From NCBI RefSeq assembly GCF_900089495.1, contig NZ_LT605203.1:2947016-3011015 (forward strand): a stretch of DNA of 64,000 nucleotides, in the 5' to 3' direction. Numbering within the stretch: position 1 is the first letter of the stretch; every line of letters begins with the position of its first letter. Shown here piece after piece: positions 26,457 through 35,330 of this stretch. A model generated the notes under the pieces. It worked only from the letters and a program-made list of their open reading frames with translations, was not told the DNA's origin and made no database searches. The stretch comes from Thiomonas sp. X19 (GTDB lineage: Bacteria; Pseudomonadota; Gammaproteobacteria; Burkholderiales; Burkholderiaceae_C). The position numbers and the translations under genes were made by a program.

Positions 26457-27635
26457 TCAAGATCCGAGAAATTCACCAATCGGCTTCAAGCCATCCAAAC
26501 GATCACAGACTGCCTTGACGATCATCAGAATCGGCACCCCAAGCAGTAAGCCCCAGACCCCCCAGAGCCACCCCCAGGCGAGCAATCCGACAAAGACGGC
26601 CACCGGGCTGAGTTGGCTGCTGCGACTGGTCAGCCAAGGCGTCAGCAAATTGCCAACCAGCGTATGGATCCCCAGGGAAACCCCGCCGATGACCAGGGCC
26701 ATGTCGAGAGAGCCAAACTGCAAAAAAGCGACCAGTCCCGATGTGGATGCCGTGATCAGTGAGCCGACATAAGGCACCAGGTTCAAGACACCCGCCACAA
26801 TGCCCCAGACTGCGGCGTTTTGTAGACCCAGCGCCATCAGCGCCAGCCCGGTGAGCACGGCCACCAGCGCACTCGTGAAAATCTGCACTTGCAGATAGCG
26901 CTGGATCTGATCGGTAATTTCATGGAGAGCTTGCAGCGTGATTTTCTTGCTGCTCAAACTCGGGCCGGCCAGCTTGATCAGCTTGCGTCGGAAGCTGTCG
27001 CCAGAAATGATCAGGAAGTAGGTCAGGAACAGGACGGCTGCGGTCTGACCAAGCAGGGTCAACAAGCCGATCGTGCTCGACCACAAATAGTCTTTGACAT
27101 TGAAACTCGAAGGCTCAACGACCACGCGCATGGCTTCATGGCTGTTGCGAACCTCCCTCCGATTCCCGGCCGCCTTTTCAATTTGGGTTGCGGCTTTTTG
27201 CACCGTCTCCAGTGCTGTGTCGTGATTTCCATTGCTGGGCTTGATCTCCATCCTGAACTTTTGGACGGCAGCCGGTAAGGCGACAACCAGCCTCGTCGCC
27301 TGGTTACTCAGCAGGTACGCGGCAACGCCTACTGCGCTGCAAATCGTCAACAGGATCAAGGCGGCACCGAGCCAGCGAGGTATGCGTCGGTGTTCCAGCC
27401 AGTTCACCGCCGGCGAAAGTGCGTAGCTCAGCATCAGACTCGTCATGAGCGGTATGAAAACGGCCTTGGCCCAGCTCAGTACGAAGATGCTTGCCAGCGC
27501 GGCCAGAAGCACCAGCGACATGCTGCGAATGTTGACCGGAACATGCATCAGCAACGGCGTCGGCTCGCTCGCACTGCGCTCTTGCACCGCATGCGGCAGG
27601 GGTAATGTCGGGCTGTTGTCGTCGTCTTCGCGCAT
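26457..27635 (-). CDS. AI-2E/PerM-family membrane protein
   Basis: A 392-residue integral membrane protein. About eight hydrophobic segments flank a long cytoplasmic/periplasmic region (about 120-200), the usual PerM/AI-2E exporter-like architecture. The C-terminal half has the typical LNLVPYVGSLI and SLGIHTLVGNLLTPWL stretches and GLLLGVPILMIVK. Proposed roles in the family vary (autoinducer export, Na+/H+ antiport); nothing nearby decides. Convergent with the MFS gene. Confidence 0.82.
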   Translation of the reverse strand: MREDDDNSPTLPLPHAVQERSASEPTPLLMHVPVNIRSMSLVLLAALASIFVLSWAKAVFIPLMTSLMLSYALSPAVNWLEHRRIPRWLGAALILLTICSAVGVAAYLLSNQATRLVVALPAAVQKFRMEIKPSNGNHDTALETVQKAATQIEKAAGNRREVRNSHEAMRVVVEPSSFNVKDYLWSSTIGLLTLLGQTAAVLFLTYFLIISGDSFRRKLIKLAGPSLSSKKITLQALHEITDQIQRYLQVQIFTSALVAVLTGLALMALGLQNAAVWGIVAGVLNLVPYVGSLITASTSGLVAFLQFGSLDMALVIGGVSLGIHTLVGNLLTPWLTSRSSQLSPVAVFVGLLAWGWLWGVWGLLLGVPILMIVKAVCDRLDGLKPIGEFLGS

Positions 27636-27936
27636 GATGTGCTTTCATCAAAAGTTCTCGAGAACATCGCCGACGAAGCGCGATGGAATGCATCCAACTG
27701 CCTGCTCCAGAGTTCCGCATGCAAGATCCGAACCCATGAAATGGGTTGCCTGGGTCGCGCGGCAGGTCCTATTCCAAGAATCGCGCTGCCCTGATGCGGT
27801 GATCTCTTTCAGGATTGCTGGCCTGGCGCACGGTCTGCTCACACCCCAGTGCAGTTCCTTGGGTTCCTTGTATTGTTGTTGTATTGGCCCGGGAGCCGTC
27901 CTAGCATGCAAACTCCACTTCAAGGAAAGGATGGCC

Positions 27937-28488
27937 ATGAATCCCGAACAGTTGATTGCCGCGCAAAAAGCCCAGTTCGAAAATCTGTTCAATATGGTGA
28001 CCAAGACCATGGACAGCATGGAAAAGCTGGTGACCCTCAGCATGCAGACCGTGAAGTCCACCTTGCAGGATAGTGCCGAGGAGACCATGGCCAAGATGTC
28101 GGCCAAGGATTTGCAGAGTCTGACGACCCAACAGGGCCAGTGGATGGAACCGATGGCCGAACGCATGCTGAGCTATGCCCAACATGTGCAGCAGATCACT
28201 TCTGGTGCCCAGGCTGAAATCGCCAAAAATGCAGAGGCACAGGTGGCGGAGATGCATCGCCAGTTCATGGCCCTGGTCGAAAGCTCGGCGAAACACGCCC
28301 CAGCTGGCTCCGAGCCCGCCGTGGCGATGATGAAGACGGCCATCCAAGGCGCCAACGCTGCTTACGACTCGGTGCGCAAAGCGTCCAAGCAAGCTGGCGA
28401 AATGGCCGAGACGAATCTGTGTGCAGCCACGACTGCCGCGCGCAAATCGGTCGAAGCCGCCTCGGCCAGGTCCAAGCGCAAAACCTGA
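27937..28488 (+). CDS. phaP: phasin family protein
   Basis: A 183-residue phasin: small, amphipathic, helical, no signal. The start MNPEQLIAAQKAQFENLFNM is the standard phasin opening, followed by EKLVTLSMQTVKSTLQDS and a long Ala/Gln-rich coiled region; the tail is Lys/Arg/Ala-rich (ARSKRKT). The ATG at 27937 sits 6 bases after AAGGAAAGG; the ATG at 27931 is too close to that site. It coats polyhydroxyalkanoate granules. No PHA synthase is in the window. Confidence 0.88.
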   Translation: MNPEQLIAAQKAQFENLFNMVTKTMDSMEKLVTLSMQTVKSTLQDSAEETMAKMSAKDLQSLTTQQGQWMEPMAERMLSYAQHVQQITSGAQAEIAKNAEAQVAEMHRQFMALVESSAKHAPAGSEPAVAMMKTAIQGANAAYDSVRKASKQAGEMAETNLCAATTAARKSVEAASARSKRKT

Positions 28489-28612
28489 GACCAGGCTGCC
28501 GAATCGACCTCAACCCCGTTGGAGTCCAGCATCGAGGCGTGGGGCACCGCTGGCCTCGGGGGTTTCCTCGTGCATGCGCTGCGCGGAGAGATGCGGCCCT
28601 AGCCAAACATCG

Positions 28613-28870
28613 TTATTCCTGATCCGTCAGTTGCGAATGGACCAGCTTGAGACCCTGCAGCATCGGCGGGCTGGCGATGATCTTTTCGCGATCGCAAGTG
28701 ATGGTGATCTGCGCGATTTTGCTGGGCTGGGCCTTCTGGATCGTGCAGTCGAACGCAGCCTGAGCACCCTCGGCGTCATTCCAGGTCGACGGCTTGGCGG
28801 AGGCGGTCGGCAGGTGTCAGGCTGCGAGGACAGTCAGCGCCCGCGCAGCCGGCTGCAGTGTCATGGTCAT
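28613..28870 (-). pseudogene. small secreted protein gene with a premature TGA at codon 18
   Basis: From the ATG at 28870 the frame gives a short hydrophobic leader (MTMTLQPAARALTVLAA), then TGA, then 67 further open codons to a TAA at 28613. The continuation includes WNDAEGAQAAFDCTIQKAQ and ITITCDREKI, with a paired-Cys layout of a small periplasmic protein. Either the gene is killed by a nonsense change in its signal peptide or the start has been misplaced. No ORF of normal form covers this stretch. Confidence 0.45.
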
Positions 28871-28889
28871 GCCTCCAAACGGTCCAGGC

Positions 28890-29267
28890 TCAAAGCCCCA
28901 GCTCCTTGAACACTTCGCGCGCAATGCGAAAACTATCGATGGCGGCGGGTGCGCCACAGTAAACGACTGCCTGGAGGAACACCTCCTTGATTTCGTCCCG
29001 AGTCACCCCGTTGGTGAGGGCTCCCCGAATGTGCAGCTTGAGTTCGTGCGGCCGGTTGAGTGCGGTGAGCATGCCTAAATTGAGCAGGCTGCGGTCACGA
29101 CGCGACAGACCGGGGCGAGACCAAATCTCGCCCCAGGCGTACTCGGTCACCAAACTTTGCAGGTCGCGGTTGAAATCGTCGGCACTGCTGATGGCAGCGT
29201 CCACATAGTCGGCCCCCAGCACGTCCTTGCGGACAGCCAGGCCACGGTCGTATCGATTTTGATCCAT
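28890..29267 (-). CDS. carboxymuconolactone decarboxylase-family protein
   Basis: A 125-residue CMD-family protein from the ATG at 29267 (MDQNRYDRGL); the longer start at 29294 adds residues before the normal family opening. It has the PcaC-type sequence YAWGEIWSRPGLSRRDRSLLNLG, LKLHIRGALTNGVTRDEIKEV and a C-terminal CGAPAAIDSFRIA. The full AhpD-type CxxC is not present, so 4-carboxymuconolactone decarboxylase chemistry (protocatechuate branch) is more likely than peroxidase activity. No other pca genes are adjacent, and upstream lies a ruined transporter, so it may be an orphan of a lost catabolic cluster. Confidence 0.85.
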   Translation of the reverse strand: MDQNRYDRGLAVRKDVLGADYVDAAISSADDFNRDLQSLVTEYAWGEIWSRPGLSRRDRSLLNLGMLTALNRPHELKLHIRGALTNGVTRDEIKEVFLQAVVYCGAPAAIDSFRIAREVFKELGL

Positions 29268-29394
29268 CTGGTTCTCTATCAAGCATCGATGCATGGCGTC
29301 GAGTCAGAAAAAACTCTTCGCACGAGCAGGATGACGAAAGCTGCGAGATCGCCTTCAATGAGGCGAATCAAGTCTAAGGCAACGCTGGACAAGT

Positions 29395-29920
29395 CCCTCG
29401 TGCGCATCGCATCCGCGCCTCGGGCGGTCTGCGGCGCTACGGAGAAGCCGACGACGCGCCAGCCCAGGCCGAGGCACCGAAGGCCAACCCCATCGCCATG
29501 GCCTTCGGCGCCCTCGGCAAGGCCGTGAAGGTGCGCGACTTCTGGCTGCTCTTCTTCAGCTTCTTCATCTGCGGCGCGACCACCAACGGCTATATCGGCA
29601 CGCACTTCATTGCCATGTGCGGCGACCACGGCCTGCCGGTCTTCGCCCTGTTCTACGGGCTGGATTGGGTGGCCACCGTGCCGCCGACCGTACGCCTCAC
29701 GAACGATGCGTTCGGCAGCCGCGAGGCGCCCATCGTGCTCGGCTGGATCGTGGCCGGTCACCAGATCGGGGCGGCCTTTACCGCGTTGATGTGAGGGATC
29801 CTGCGCAGCAGCTACGGCAATTACGCCTTGGCCACGACCCTCTCCGGCATCCTCGGATTGGTTGCCGCCGTGCTGGTGCTGCGCATCCGCAGTCGCCCGG
29901 TGCGCGTGGTTGCCGCTTGA
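29395..29920 (+). pseudogene. MFS transporter remnant
   Basis: The frame through MAFGALGKAVKVRDFWLLFF at 29498 gives the middle of an MFS carrier (SFFICGATTNGYIGTHF, then an abrupt jump from HGLPVFAL to FYGLDWVATVPPTV that skips two to three helices). It ends in TGA at 29792-29794 (after AAFTALM), while the last helix ([17 protein letters not shown]) continues in the same frame to TGA at 29920. The start is missing. At least one internal deletion and one nonsense codon make it non-functional. It lies just upstream of the carboxymuconolactone decarboxylase start, oriented away. Confidence 0.75.
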
Positions 29921-29940
29921 GTCGCAAAGGGCCTCGATCA

Positions 29941-30426
29941 TGCGAATACTTGTCATCGGCGCCGGAGTGATCGGCGGCTATTTTGGCGGCCGGCTGCTGC
30001 AAGCAGGTCAGAACGTGACCTTTCTCGTGCGCGCGCCGCACGCTGCAACTCGGGATCTCCGGTTTGCAAATCCAGAGTCCGCTCGGCCACGTCGCCATTC
30101 ACGAACCGGCCACCGTCCAGGCGGAGAATTTGCGCACCCACTTCGACCTCATCGTGCTGTGCTGCAAGGCTTACGACCGGGATGACGTCATCTTGGAGCG
30201 CACGCGCGAAATCCTGACCACGGAAGGTTCCACATTGACGGCCTCGGTGCTTCGTGACATCGAGAACGGCTCCCGCATCGAAACCGACCACATCGTGGGA
30301 GACATGCTCCAACGTCGAACTGAAGCCGGGCTTGAGTCGAGTGGCGCCTCTCTGGCTTTCCATCGCCTATGCCATCTGAAGGCCTATGAGGCGCGCAGGG
30401 CTGGAACTGCAAGCAAGGCACCTTGA
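29941..30426 (+). pseudogene. 2-dehydropantoate 2-reductase (PanE/ApbA) remnant
   Basis: Opens normally at the ATG at 29941 with the NAD(P) fold [17 protein letters not shown], then loses frame near 30055. The second frame continues [32 protein letters not shown], then jumps to the C-terminal ETDHIVGDMLQRR and HLKAYEARR. The middle third of the protein (catalytic Lys region) is missing. So there is one frameshift plus a large internal deletion. Confidence 0.82.
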
Positions 30427-30593
30427 TGACGCCATGAACGCGTGATTGCGGACGTCATGGGCCGCGGTGCAAAATTTCGTGTGCTGGCCACATGCTTGGC
30501 CGCGTGATGTCGATCCGGCATCGTCTGGCGCGTCGTATCGGCAGGGCGCGGTCATTTGCGCTGCCCCGTCACCCCATCCAGCAGGAGACCGCC

Positions 30594-31016
30594 ATGCGCT
30601 TCATGATCATCGTCAAGTCCAATCCTGAATTCGAGGCCCAGGCCAGCACCGGCTTCCAGCCCGAGCCCACCGTATTCGCCGAGATGGCCGCCTACCACGA
30701 GGAACTGGCGCGCGCCGGCGTGCTGCTCGAAGGCAACGGCCTCAAACCCAGCCACACCGGCTGGCGCGTGCGTTACGACGGCCAGCGCCGCACCGTCATC
30801 GACGGCCCGTTCACCGAATCCAGGGAGCTGATCGCCGGCTACACCCTGATCCAGGTGCAGTCGCGCGAGGAAGCGCTGGAATGGGCGCGGCGCTTTCCCA
30901 ACCCGGTCGGCCAAGGTCAGCCGGCCGAGATCGAGGTGCGCCAGCTGTTCGAGCTGGACGACTTCGCGCCATCCGGCGAGGTCGAGCGCTTCCGCGCCCT
31001 CGATGCTGCGAAATAA
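30594..31016 (+). CDS. YCII-related (DGPF) protein
   Basis: A 140-residue YCII-family protein with the defining VIDGPFTESRELIAGY motif near residue 65 and a ferredoxin-like alpha/beta layout; MRFMIIVKSNPE is the family opening. AGGAG precedes the ATG at 30594. YCII/DGPF proteins are the characteristic genomic partners of ECF42 sigma factors, one of which is encoded at 36934. The biochemical role is unknown. First gene of a tight same-strand series of VOC and YCII genes. Confidence 0.88.
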   Translation: MRFMIIVKSNPEFEAQASTGFQPEPTVFAEMAAYHEELARAGVLLEGNGLKPSHTGWRVRYDGQRRTVIDGPFTESRELIAGYTLIQVQSREEALEWARRFPNPVGQGQPAEIEVRQLFELDDFAPSGEVERFRALDAAK

Positions 31017-31108
31017 AACCGGCGTGCGTGTCGATTTGCGCCGACCTGGCACGTCGTTCGAACAGGGCGCCAGGCAACGCCCTCAACCCGACGCAACAGG
31101 AGATCATC

Positions 31109-31570
31109 ATGAGCAAGGTCAAAGCCATCCCCGACGGCATGCACAGCCTCACGCCGCATCTGGTCTGCCGCAACGCTGCGGCGGCGATCGACTTCTACCG
31201 CCGCGCTTTCGGCGCCATCGAGCAGTTCCGCCTGCCGACGCCAGACGGCAAGCTGATCCACGCCTGCGTGCTGATCGGCGACTCGCAGCTGTTTCTGTTC
31301 GACGAGATGCCCAAGCACGGCGCACTCGGCCCGCAGGCGCTGAAGGGCTCGCCGGTGACGATTCACCTGCAGGTGCAGGACGCCGATGCCACATTCGCGC
31401 GCGCGGTGGACGCCGGCGCGAAAATCACCATGCCGCTGGCCGACCAGTTCTGGGGCGACCGCTACGGCCAGTTGGAAGATCCGTTCGGTCACCACTGGGC
31501 CGTCGCCACCCATGTGCGCGACCTCAGCCCGGAGCAGATCCGGGTTGCGGCGGCCGAGGCCATGCGATGA
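31109..31570 (+). CDS. VOC-family protein, PhnB-like
   Basis: A 153-residue vicinal-oxygen-chelate protein with two glyoxalase-like beta-alpha modules. It shows LTPHLVCRNAAAAIDFYRRAFGA at the start and the family's DRYGQLEDPFGHHWAVATH at the end. CAGGAG lies before the ATG at 31109. It sits 92 bases after the YCII gene. The substrate is unknown; the metal-site residues H and E of the fold appear present. Probably co-regulated with the ECF42 locus. Confidence 0.87.
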   Translation: MSKVKAIPDGMHSLTPHLVCRNAAAAIDFYRRAFGAIEQFRLPTPDGKLIHACVLIGDSQLFLFDEMPKHGALGPQALKGSPVTIHLQVQDADATFARAVDAGAKITMPLADQFWGDRYGQLEDPFGHHWAVATHVRDLSPEQIRVAAAEAMR

Positions 31571-31620
31571 GCGGCGCTGGGCAAAATCCAACTTTCATCC
31601 TGCTTGCCAAGGAGCACACC

Positions 31621-32010
31621 ATGGAGCGCAATCCCGTCGGCTGGTTCGAGATCTATGTGCAGGACATCGCCCGCGCGCGCCGTTTCTACGAGGCCGTATT
31701 CCAGTGCAAGCTGCAGCGGCTCGGCACGCCCGCTTCCATGCAGGATGCGGGCATGGAGCTGTGGGCCTTTCCGGCGCAGCCGGAACGCCGGGGCGCGGGA
31801 GGTGCGTTGGTGAAGATGCCTGGCGCGCCCTCCGGCGGCCTCGGCACGCTGGTGTATTTCAGCTGCGCCGACTGCGCCGTGGAAGCCGCCCGCGTGGCGC
31901 CTGCCGGCGGGCGCATCGAGCGGCCCAAGATGGCCATCGGCGACTACGGCCACATTGCGCTGGCGGTCGACACCGAGGGCAATACCATCGGCCTGCATTC
32001 GATGCAGTAG
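31621..32010 (+). CDS. VOC-family protein (glyoxalase/bleomycin-resistance fold)
   Basis: A 129-residue VOC protein: VGWFEIYVQDIARARRFYEAVF opening, PMxxxAGMELWAFP core, GGRIERPKMAIGDYGHIALAVDTEGNTIGLHS end. This form is often annotated as a lactoylglutathione lyase-like enzyme, but the typical glyoxalase I residues are not all there, so no reaction is assigned. AAGGAG lies before the ATG. It is one of at least five VOC genes, intact or broken, in this cluster. Confidence 0.87.
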   Translation: MERNPVGWFEIYVQDIARARRFYEAVFQCKLQRLGTPASMQDAGMELWAFPAQPERRGAGGALVKMPGAPSGGLGTLVYFSCADCAVEAARVAPAGGRIERPKMAIGDYGHIALAVDTEGNTIGLHSMQ

Positions 32011-32038
32011 CCGCCGCGCAAGCCAAGGGAGCGAGTCC

Positions 32039-32395
32039 ATGAAATTTCTGTTGTCGATCGTCGAGCCGCGCGGCCAGCGCGAAGCGCGCAGCGAGGCCGA
32101 AGGCCGCGCGTGCTACGAGGAGATGCAGCGCTTCGGTGAGCAGTTGGCCGCGCGTGGCCAGTTGCTGGCCAGCGAGTCGCTGCGCCCCGACCGTCACGGC
32201 GTGCGCGTGCAGGTGCACGAGGGCAAGCCGCAGCTGCGCGACGGCCCGTTCGCCGAGGCCAGGGAAATGATCGGCGGTTTTTTCCTGCTCGACTGCGCCA
32301 GCCTGGACGAGGCCGTCGCCATCGCTCAGCGTTGTCCCGCCGCGCGCTTCGCCACCGTCGAGGTGCGCGAGTGCGCGCCCTGCTATGTGCAATGA
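32039..32395 (+). CDS. YCII-related (DGPF) protein
   Basis: A 118-residue YCII protein with LRDGPFAEAREMIGGFFLLD, the DGPF signature, and a C-terminal Cys pair (ECAPCYVQ). Start ATG at 32039, 28 bases after the VOC stop. It is the second DGPF paralogue in the cluster and about as similar to general family members as to the first, so the two may be old paralogues. Confidence 0.88.
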   Translation: MKFLLSIVEPRGQREARSEAEGRACYEEMQRFGEQLAARGQLLASESLRPDRHGVRVQVHEGKPQLRDGPFAEAREMIGGFFLLDCASLDEAVAIAQRCPAARFATVEVRECAPCYVQ

Positions 32396-32493
32396 AACGC
32401 GCGGCACCCCGCACGCTTCGCGCAAGTGTCGACGCGCGGATCGAAGCGCCTGCGGGGACGACCGGCCTTGATATTGATTGATGGAGAAACCTC

Positions 32494-32979
32494 GTGACGA
32501 AGATTGCCAAAAACACAATTTGCCTCTGGTTCGACGGCACCGCTGAGGACGCGGCGCGGTTCTATGCCGCCACCTTTCCCGATTCCTCGGTCGAGGCGGT
32601 GTACCGCGCGCCGGGCGACTATCCCGCCGGGAAGCAGGGCGATGTGCTGACGGTCAAGTTCACCGTGATGGGCATTCCCTGCCTCGGGCTCAACGGTGGG
32701 CCCGCTTTCAGGCATAGCGAAGCCTTTTCGTTCCAGATTGCCACCGCCCACCAGGCCGAAACGGACCGCTACTGGCATGCGATCGTCGACAGCGGCGGCG
32801 AGGAAAGTGCGTGCGGCTGGTGCAGGGACAAGTGGGGTTTGTCGTGGCAGATCACCCCGATGGCGCTGACGGAAGCGATTGCCGACCCCGACCCTGCAGC
32901 AGCCAAGCGCGCGTTCGACGCAATGATGACGATGCGCAAGATCGACATCGCCACGATCGAGGCGGCGCGGCGCGGCTGA
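32494..32979 (+). CDS. PhnB/3-demethylubiquinone methyltransferase-like VOC protein
   Basis: A 161-residue VOC protein of the PhnB-like type, starting at GTG 32494. Typical stretches are NTICLWFDGTAEDAARFYAATFP, VMGIPCLGLNGGPAF, SFQIATAHQAETDRYW and CGWCRDKWGLSWQITP. Despite the common methyltransferase name, no SAM motif exists. It lies in the same transcriptional direction as the YCII/VOC genes. Probable role in binding a small ligand; substrate not known. Confidence 0.85.
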   Translation: MTKIAKNTICLWFDGTAEDAARFYAATFPDSSVEAVYRAPGDYPAGKQGDVLTVKFTVMGIPCLGLNGGPAFRHSEAFSFQIATAHQAETDRYWHAIVDSGGEESACGWCRDKWGLSWQITPMALTEAIADPDPAAAKRAFDAMMTMRKIDIATIEAARRG

Positions 32980-33437
32980 CTCGAAACCACCGTCGCTGCG
33001 CCCATCAACGTGAGGCCGACACCCCACAAGCGCGAGGAGAACCATGCACAAAGTCTTCGTCAACATCGGCCTCAGCCTCGATGGCTACATGGCGCCGGAA
33101 GGCATGACCATGGGCAAGCCCGAGCACAAGAACTGGGGCGCCAGGTGGGGTGCGCTGATGGGCTGGCTCATCAAGCAGCAGTCCTTCCGCGACAACCTCA
33201 AGCTCGGACCGGGCGGCGAGACCGGCCCGGTCAACGACCTGGTTCGCGGCACCATGGAGCGCATCGGCGCCAGCATCACGGGCAAGCGCATGTTCGACCA
33301 GGGCGAGGTCGCCTGGCCCGAGGAGGCGCCGTTTCACACCCCGGTCTACGTCCTGACCCATCAGCGGCGCGAACCCTGGGTGCGCCCTGGCGGGACGACC
33401 TTCCACTTCATCACCGACGGGCCGCAGCGTGCCCTAG

Positions 33438-35039
33438 GAGGCTGTCGGACTTGAACCCGAGCGAATCCGATTGATCAGTGCGACGCGTTTTTTTTGACAG
33501 CGGCGCGCTGATCGAACGCTCTCGATGGTTGGCGAGACACTGTGAGGGCACATGGGGCGGCCTGGGGACTCGGTTTTGGCGTGGTCGGGGCGCACTATTG
33601 CCCTCACGCGGCTCGCAGGACGTGCATGCGCTTGATGTTCCAAGCCATGGTCACCAAGCTCCATTCGCCTTGTGCCTTGGCCAGCCCGCGCATGCTCATC
33701 TGGCGCCAACCCATCACTTGCTTGATGATGCCGAACACCGGCTCCACTGTCTGCTTGCGCAGGCCGTACAGGGCTCGGCCTGCTTGCGTGCCCAGGCGGT
33801 GTGCCATCTGCACGAGCGGATCCGTCGTCTGGGGCTCGGGCACATCGGGTGCAAAGCGCCCCATCACCGGCGTGTGATGCGACTCCCGCTTGAGCGCCAG
33901 CAGCGGCTCGATACCCGCGTCGTTGCACGCGATCACGTTGGCTTGGCTGAAGAAGCCGTTGTCCGTGATGAGCGTGTGCACCTCGCCCAGCACCGCGGGT
34001 AACGCTTGGATCTGCTGCAGCGTAGGCACAACTTCGCGCTTGTCGTTGGATGCCTGGCTCACATGCTGGGTGATCACCATCATCGTCGCGATGTCCACGC
34101 CGGCTTGTGCGTTGTAGCTTTGCTCGAAGCCCCCACCCGACACGGGCATGATGCGCGACTCTTCATCCGTGAGGTTGACCTGATCGCTGCTCCGGGGGCC
34201 GGCCTCTGGCGGCTCAGGGTCCTTGCCGCGCGGCTTCTTGCCCGCCTCGCGCTGGGCTTGGCGCTTGGCGGTCTTGGCCTCGTACTCCTGCTGCTCGACC
34301 TGATGGCGTTCGCTGGCGCGCTGCTCGATCTTGGCCTTGGCCTGCGCGATTGCGCTCAAGCGATCTGCACGCAGGGCGATCTCCGCCGGCACATCCATGC
34401 CGTCGGGTACCGTCGCGCGGTCGCTGTTCTCTGCCAGCGCCAGCAGCGTTTGTACTTCCTGGCGCAGCTGCGCCTCGATCTTGTTGGCATGAGCCCACGA
34501 CAAGGCCTTGTGCTTGCTGGCGTTGGCGTCGATCTTGGTGCCATCCAGCGCGATGTGTCCGAGCTTGAGCAGCTTCATCTCGCGCGCCAGAACCAGCACC
34601 TGCACGAACAGTGCCTCCACCTCCTTCAAGAAGCGGCGGCGGAACGTCGCCAGCGTGTCGTGATCGGGGTGGGTATTGGCCGCAACAAAGCGGAACGCCA
34701 CCGAGTCGTAGGTCGCCCGCTCGATCTTGCGGCTGGAGTGCACGCCGTTGGCGTAGCCGTAGATCAGCAGGCCCAGCAGCACCGCCGGATGGTGCGCCGC
34801 CGAGCCCCGGCCTGCGTACTGTCGGGCCAGATCGCCCAGATCAAGCTGCTCGATGACTTCGACCACGAAGCGCGCCAAGTGATCAGTGGGCAGCCATTCG
34901 TCCACCGACGGTGGCAACAGATATGCGGTGTCTCGGTCAACAGGGACGAAGCGGCTCATCGGCTCGGGCTCTCGGTTGTGCAGCAGCAATTGTCTCGGAT
35001 AGCGTCTTCATCCGGAAGACCGCAAAGTCCGACAGTCTC
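33438..35039 (-). mobile_element. IS1182-family insertion sequence, complete
   Basis: A 1,602-bp element with 15-bp inverted ends (GAGGCTGTCGGACTT at 33438; the other end, read inward from 35039, is GAGACTGTCGGACTT, one mismatch). A 4-bp palindromic direct repeat CTAG flanks it (33434-33437 and 35040-35043), as usual for this family. It holds a single intact transposase gene on the minus strand and interrupts the DHFR-like gene. It appears recent and potentially mobile. Confidence 0.95.
33604..34959 (-). CDS. IS1182-family transposase
   Basis: A 451-residue DDE transposase (ATG at 34959; a TTG at 34989 would add ten residues). The N-terminal half has the IS1182 opening DRDTAYLLPPSVDEWLPTDHLARFVVEVI. 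The core has HIALDGTKIDANASKHKALSW (first Asp), LITDNGFFSQANV (second Asp) and KQTVEPVFGIIKQVMGWRQ (Glu). A Lys/Arg/Gln-rich insertion occupies the middle (about 210-260). All three catalytic residues are present and the frame is intact, so it is probably active. Confidence 0.95.
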   Translation of the reverse strand: MSRFVPVDRDTAYLLPPSVDEWLPTDHLARFVVEVIEQLDLGDLARQYAGRGSAAHHPAVLLGLLIYGYANGVHSSRKIERATYDSVAFRFVAANTHPDHDTLATFRRRFLKEVEALFVQVLVLAREMKLLKLGHIALDGTKIDANASKHKALSWAHANKIEAQLRQEVQTLLALAENSDRATVPDGMDVPAEIALRADRLSAIAQAKAKIEQRASERHQVEQQEYEAKTAKRQAQREAGKKPRGKDPEPPEAGPRSSDQVNLTDEESRIMPVSGGGFEQSYNAQAGVDIATMMVITQHVSQASNDKREVVPTLQQIQALPAVLGEVHTLITDNGFFSQANVIACNDAGIEPLLALKRESHHTPVMGRFAPDVPEPQTTDPLVQMAHRLGTQAGRALYGLRKQTVEPVFGIIKQVMGWRQMSMRGLAKAQGEWSLVTMAWNIKRMHVLRAA

Positions 35040-35330
35040 CTAGAGTTGGCTCGGGAATCCGCAGGCAGTCGTGATATTCGTATCGCGGGTGGAGCGGATG
35101 TGATCCAGCAGTACCTGAACCTGGGTGCCATCGACGAACTGGAAATCGCCCTGGCGCCGGTGCTGTTCGGCGGCGGGCGGCGCCTGTTCGAGAACCTGCG
35201 CGAGCCCGCGCCGCGGTTCCGCATCGACCGGGTGCTGAATGGCCCGGCCGCCACGCACCTGCGCTATGTGCGTGAGTAACAGCGGCCTGATTCGTTCGGC
35301 ATCACGCAACGCTCTCAGCGAGGAAATCTC

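Larger units (their letters stand above)
33044..35279 (+). pseudogene. dihydrofolate reductase-like (RibD C-terminal) gene split by an IS1182-family insertion
   Basis: The 5' part (33044-33437) encodes MHKVFVNIGLSLDGYMAPEG through GPQRALG; the 3' part (35044-35279) encodes LARESAGSRDIRIAGGADV through THLRYVRE. Removing the element plus one 4-base duplication joins them in frame as a 209-residue RibD_C/DHFR-like reductase. Both halves are otherwise undamaged, so the insertion is young. This family (YyaP/YwjB-like) is commonly found with VOC and YCII genes in ECF42 loci. As it stands, the product is truncated after about 131 residues plus a few from the IS. Confidence 0.93.
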
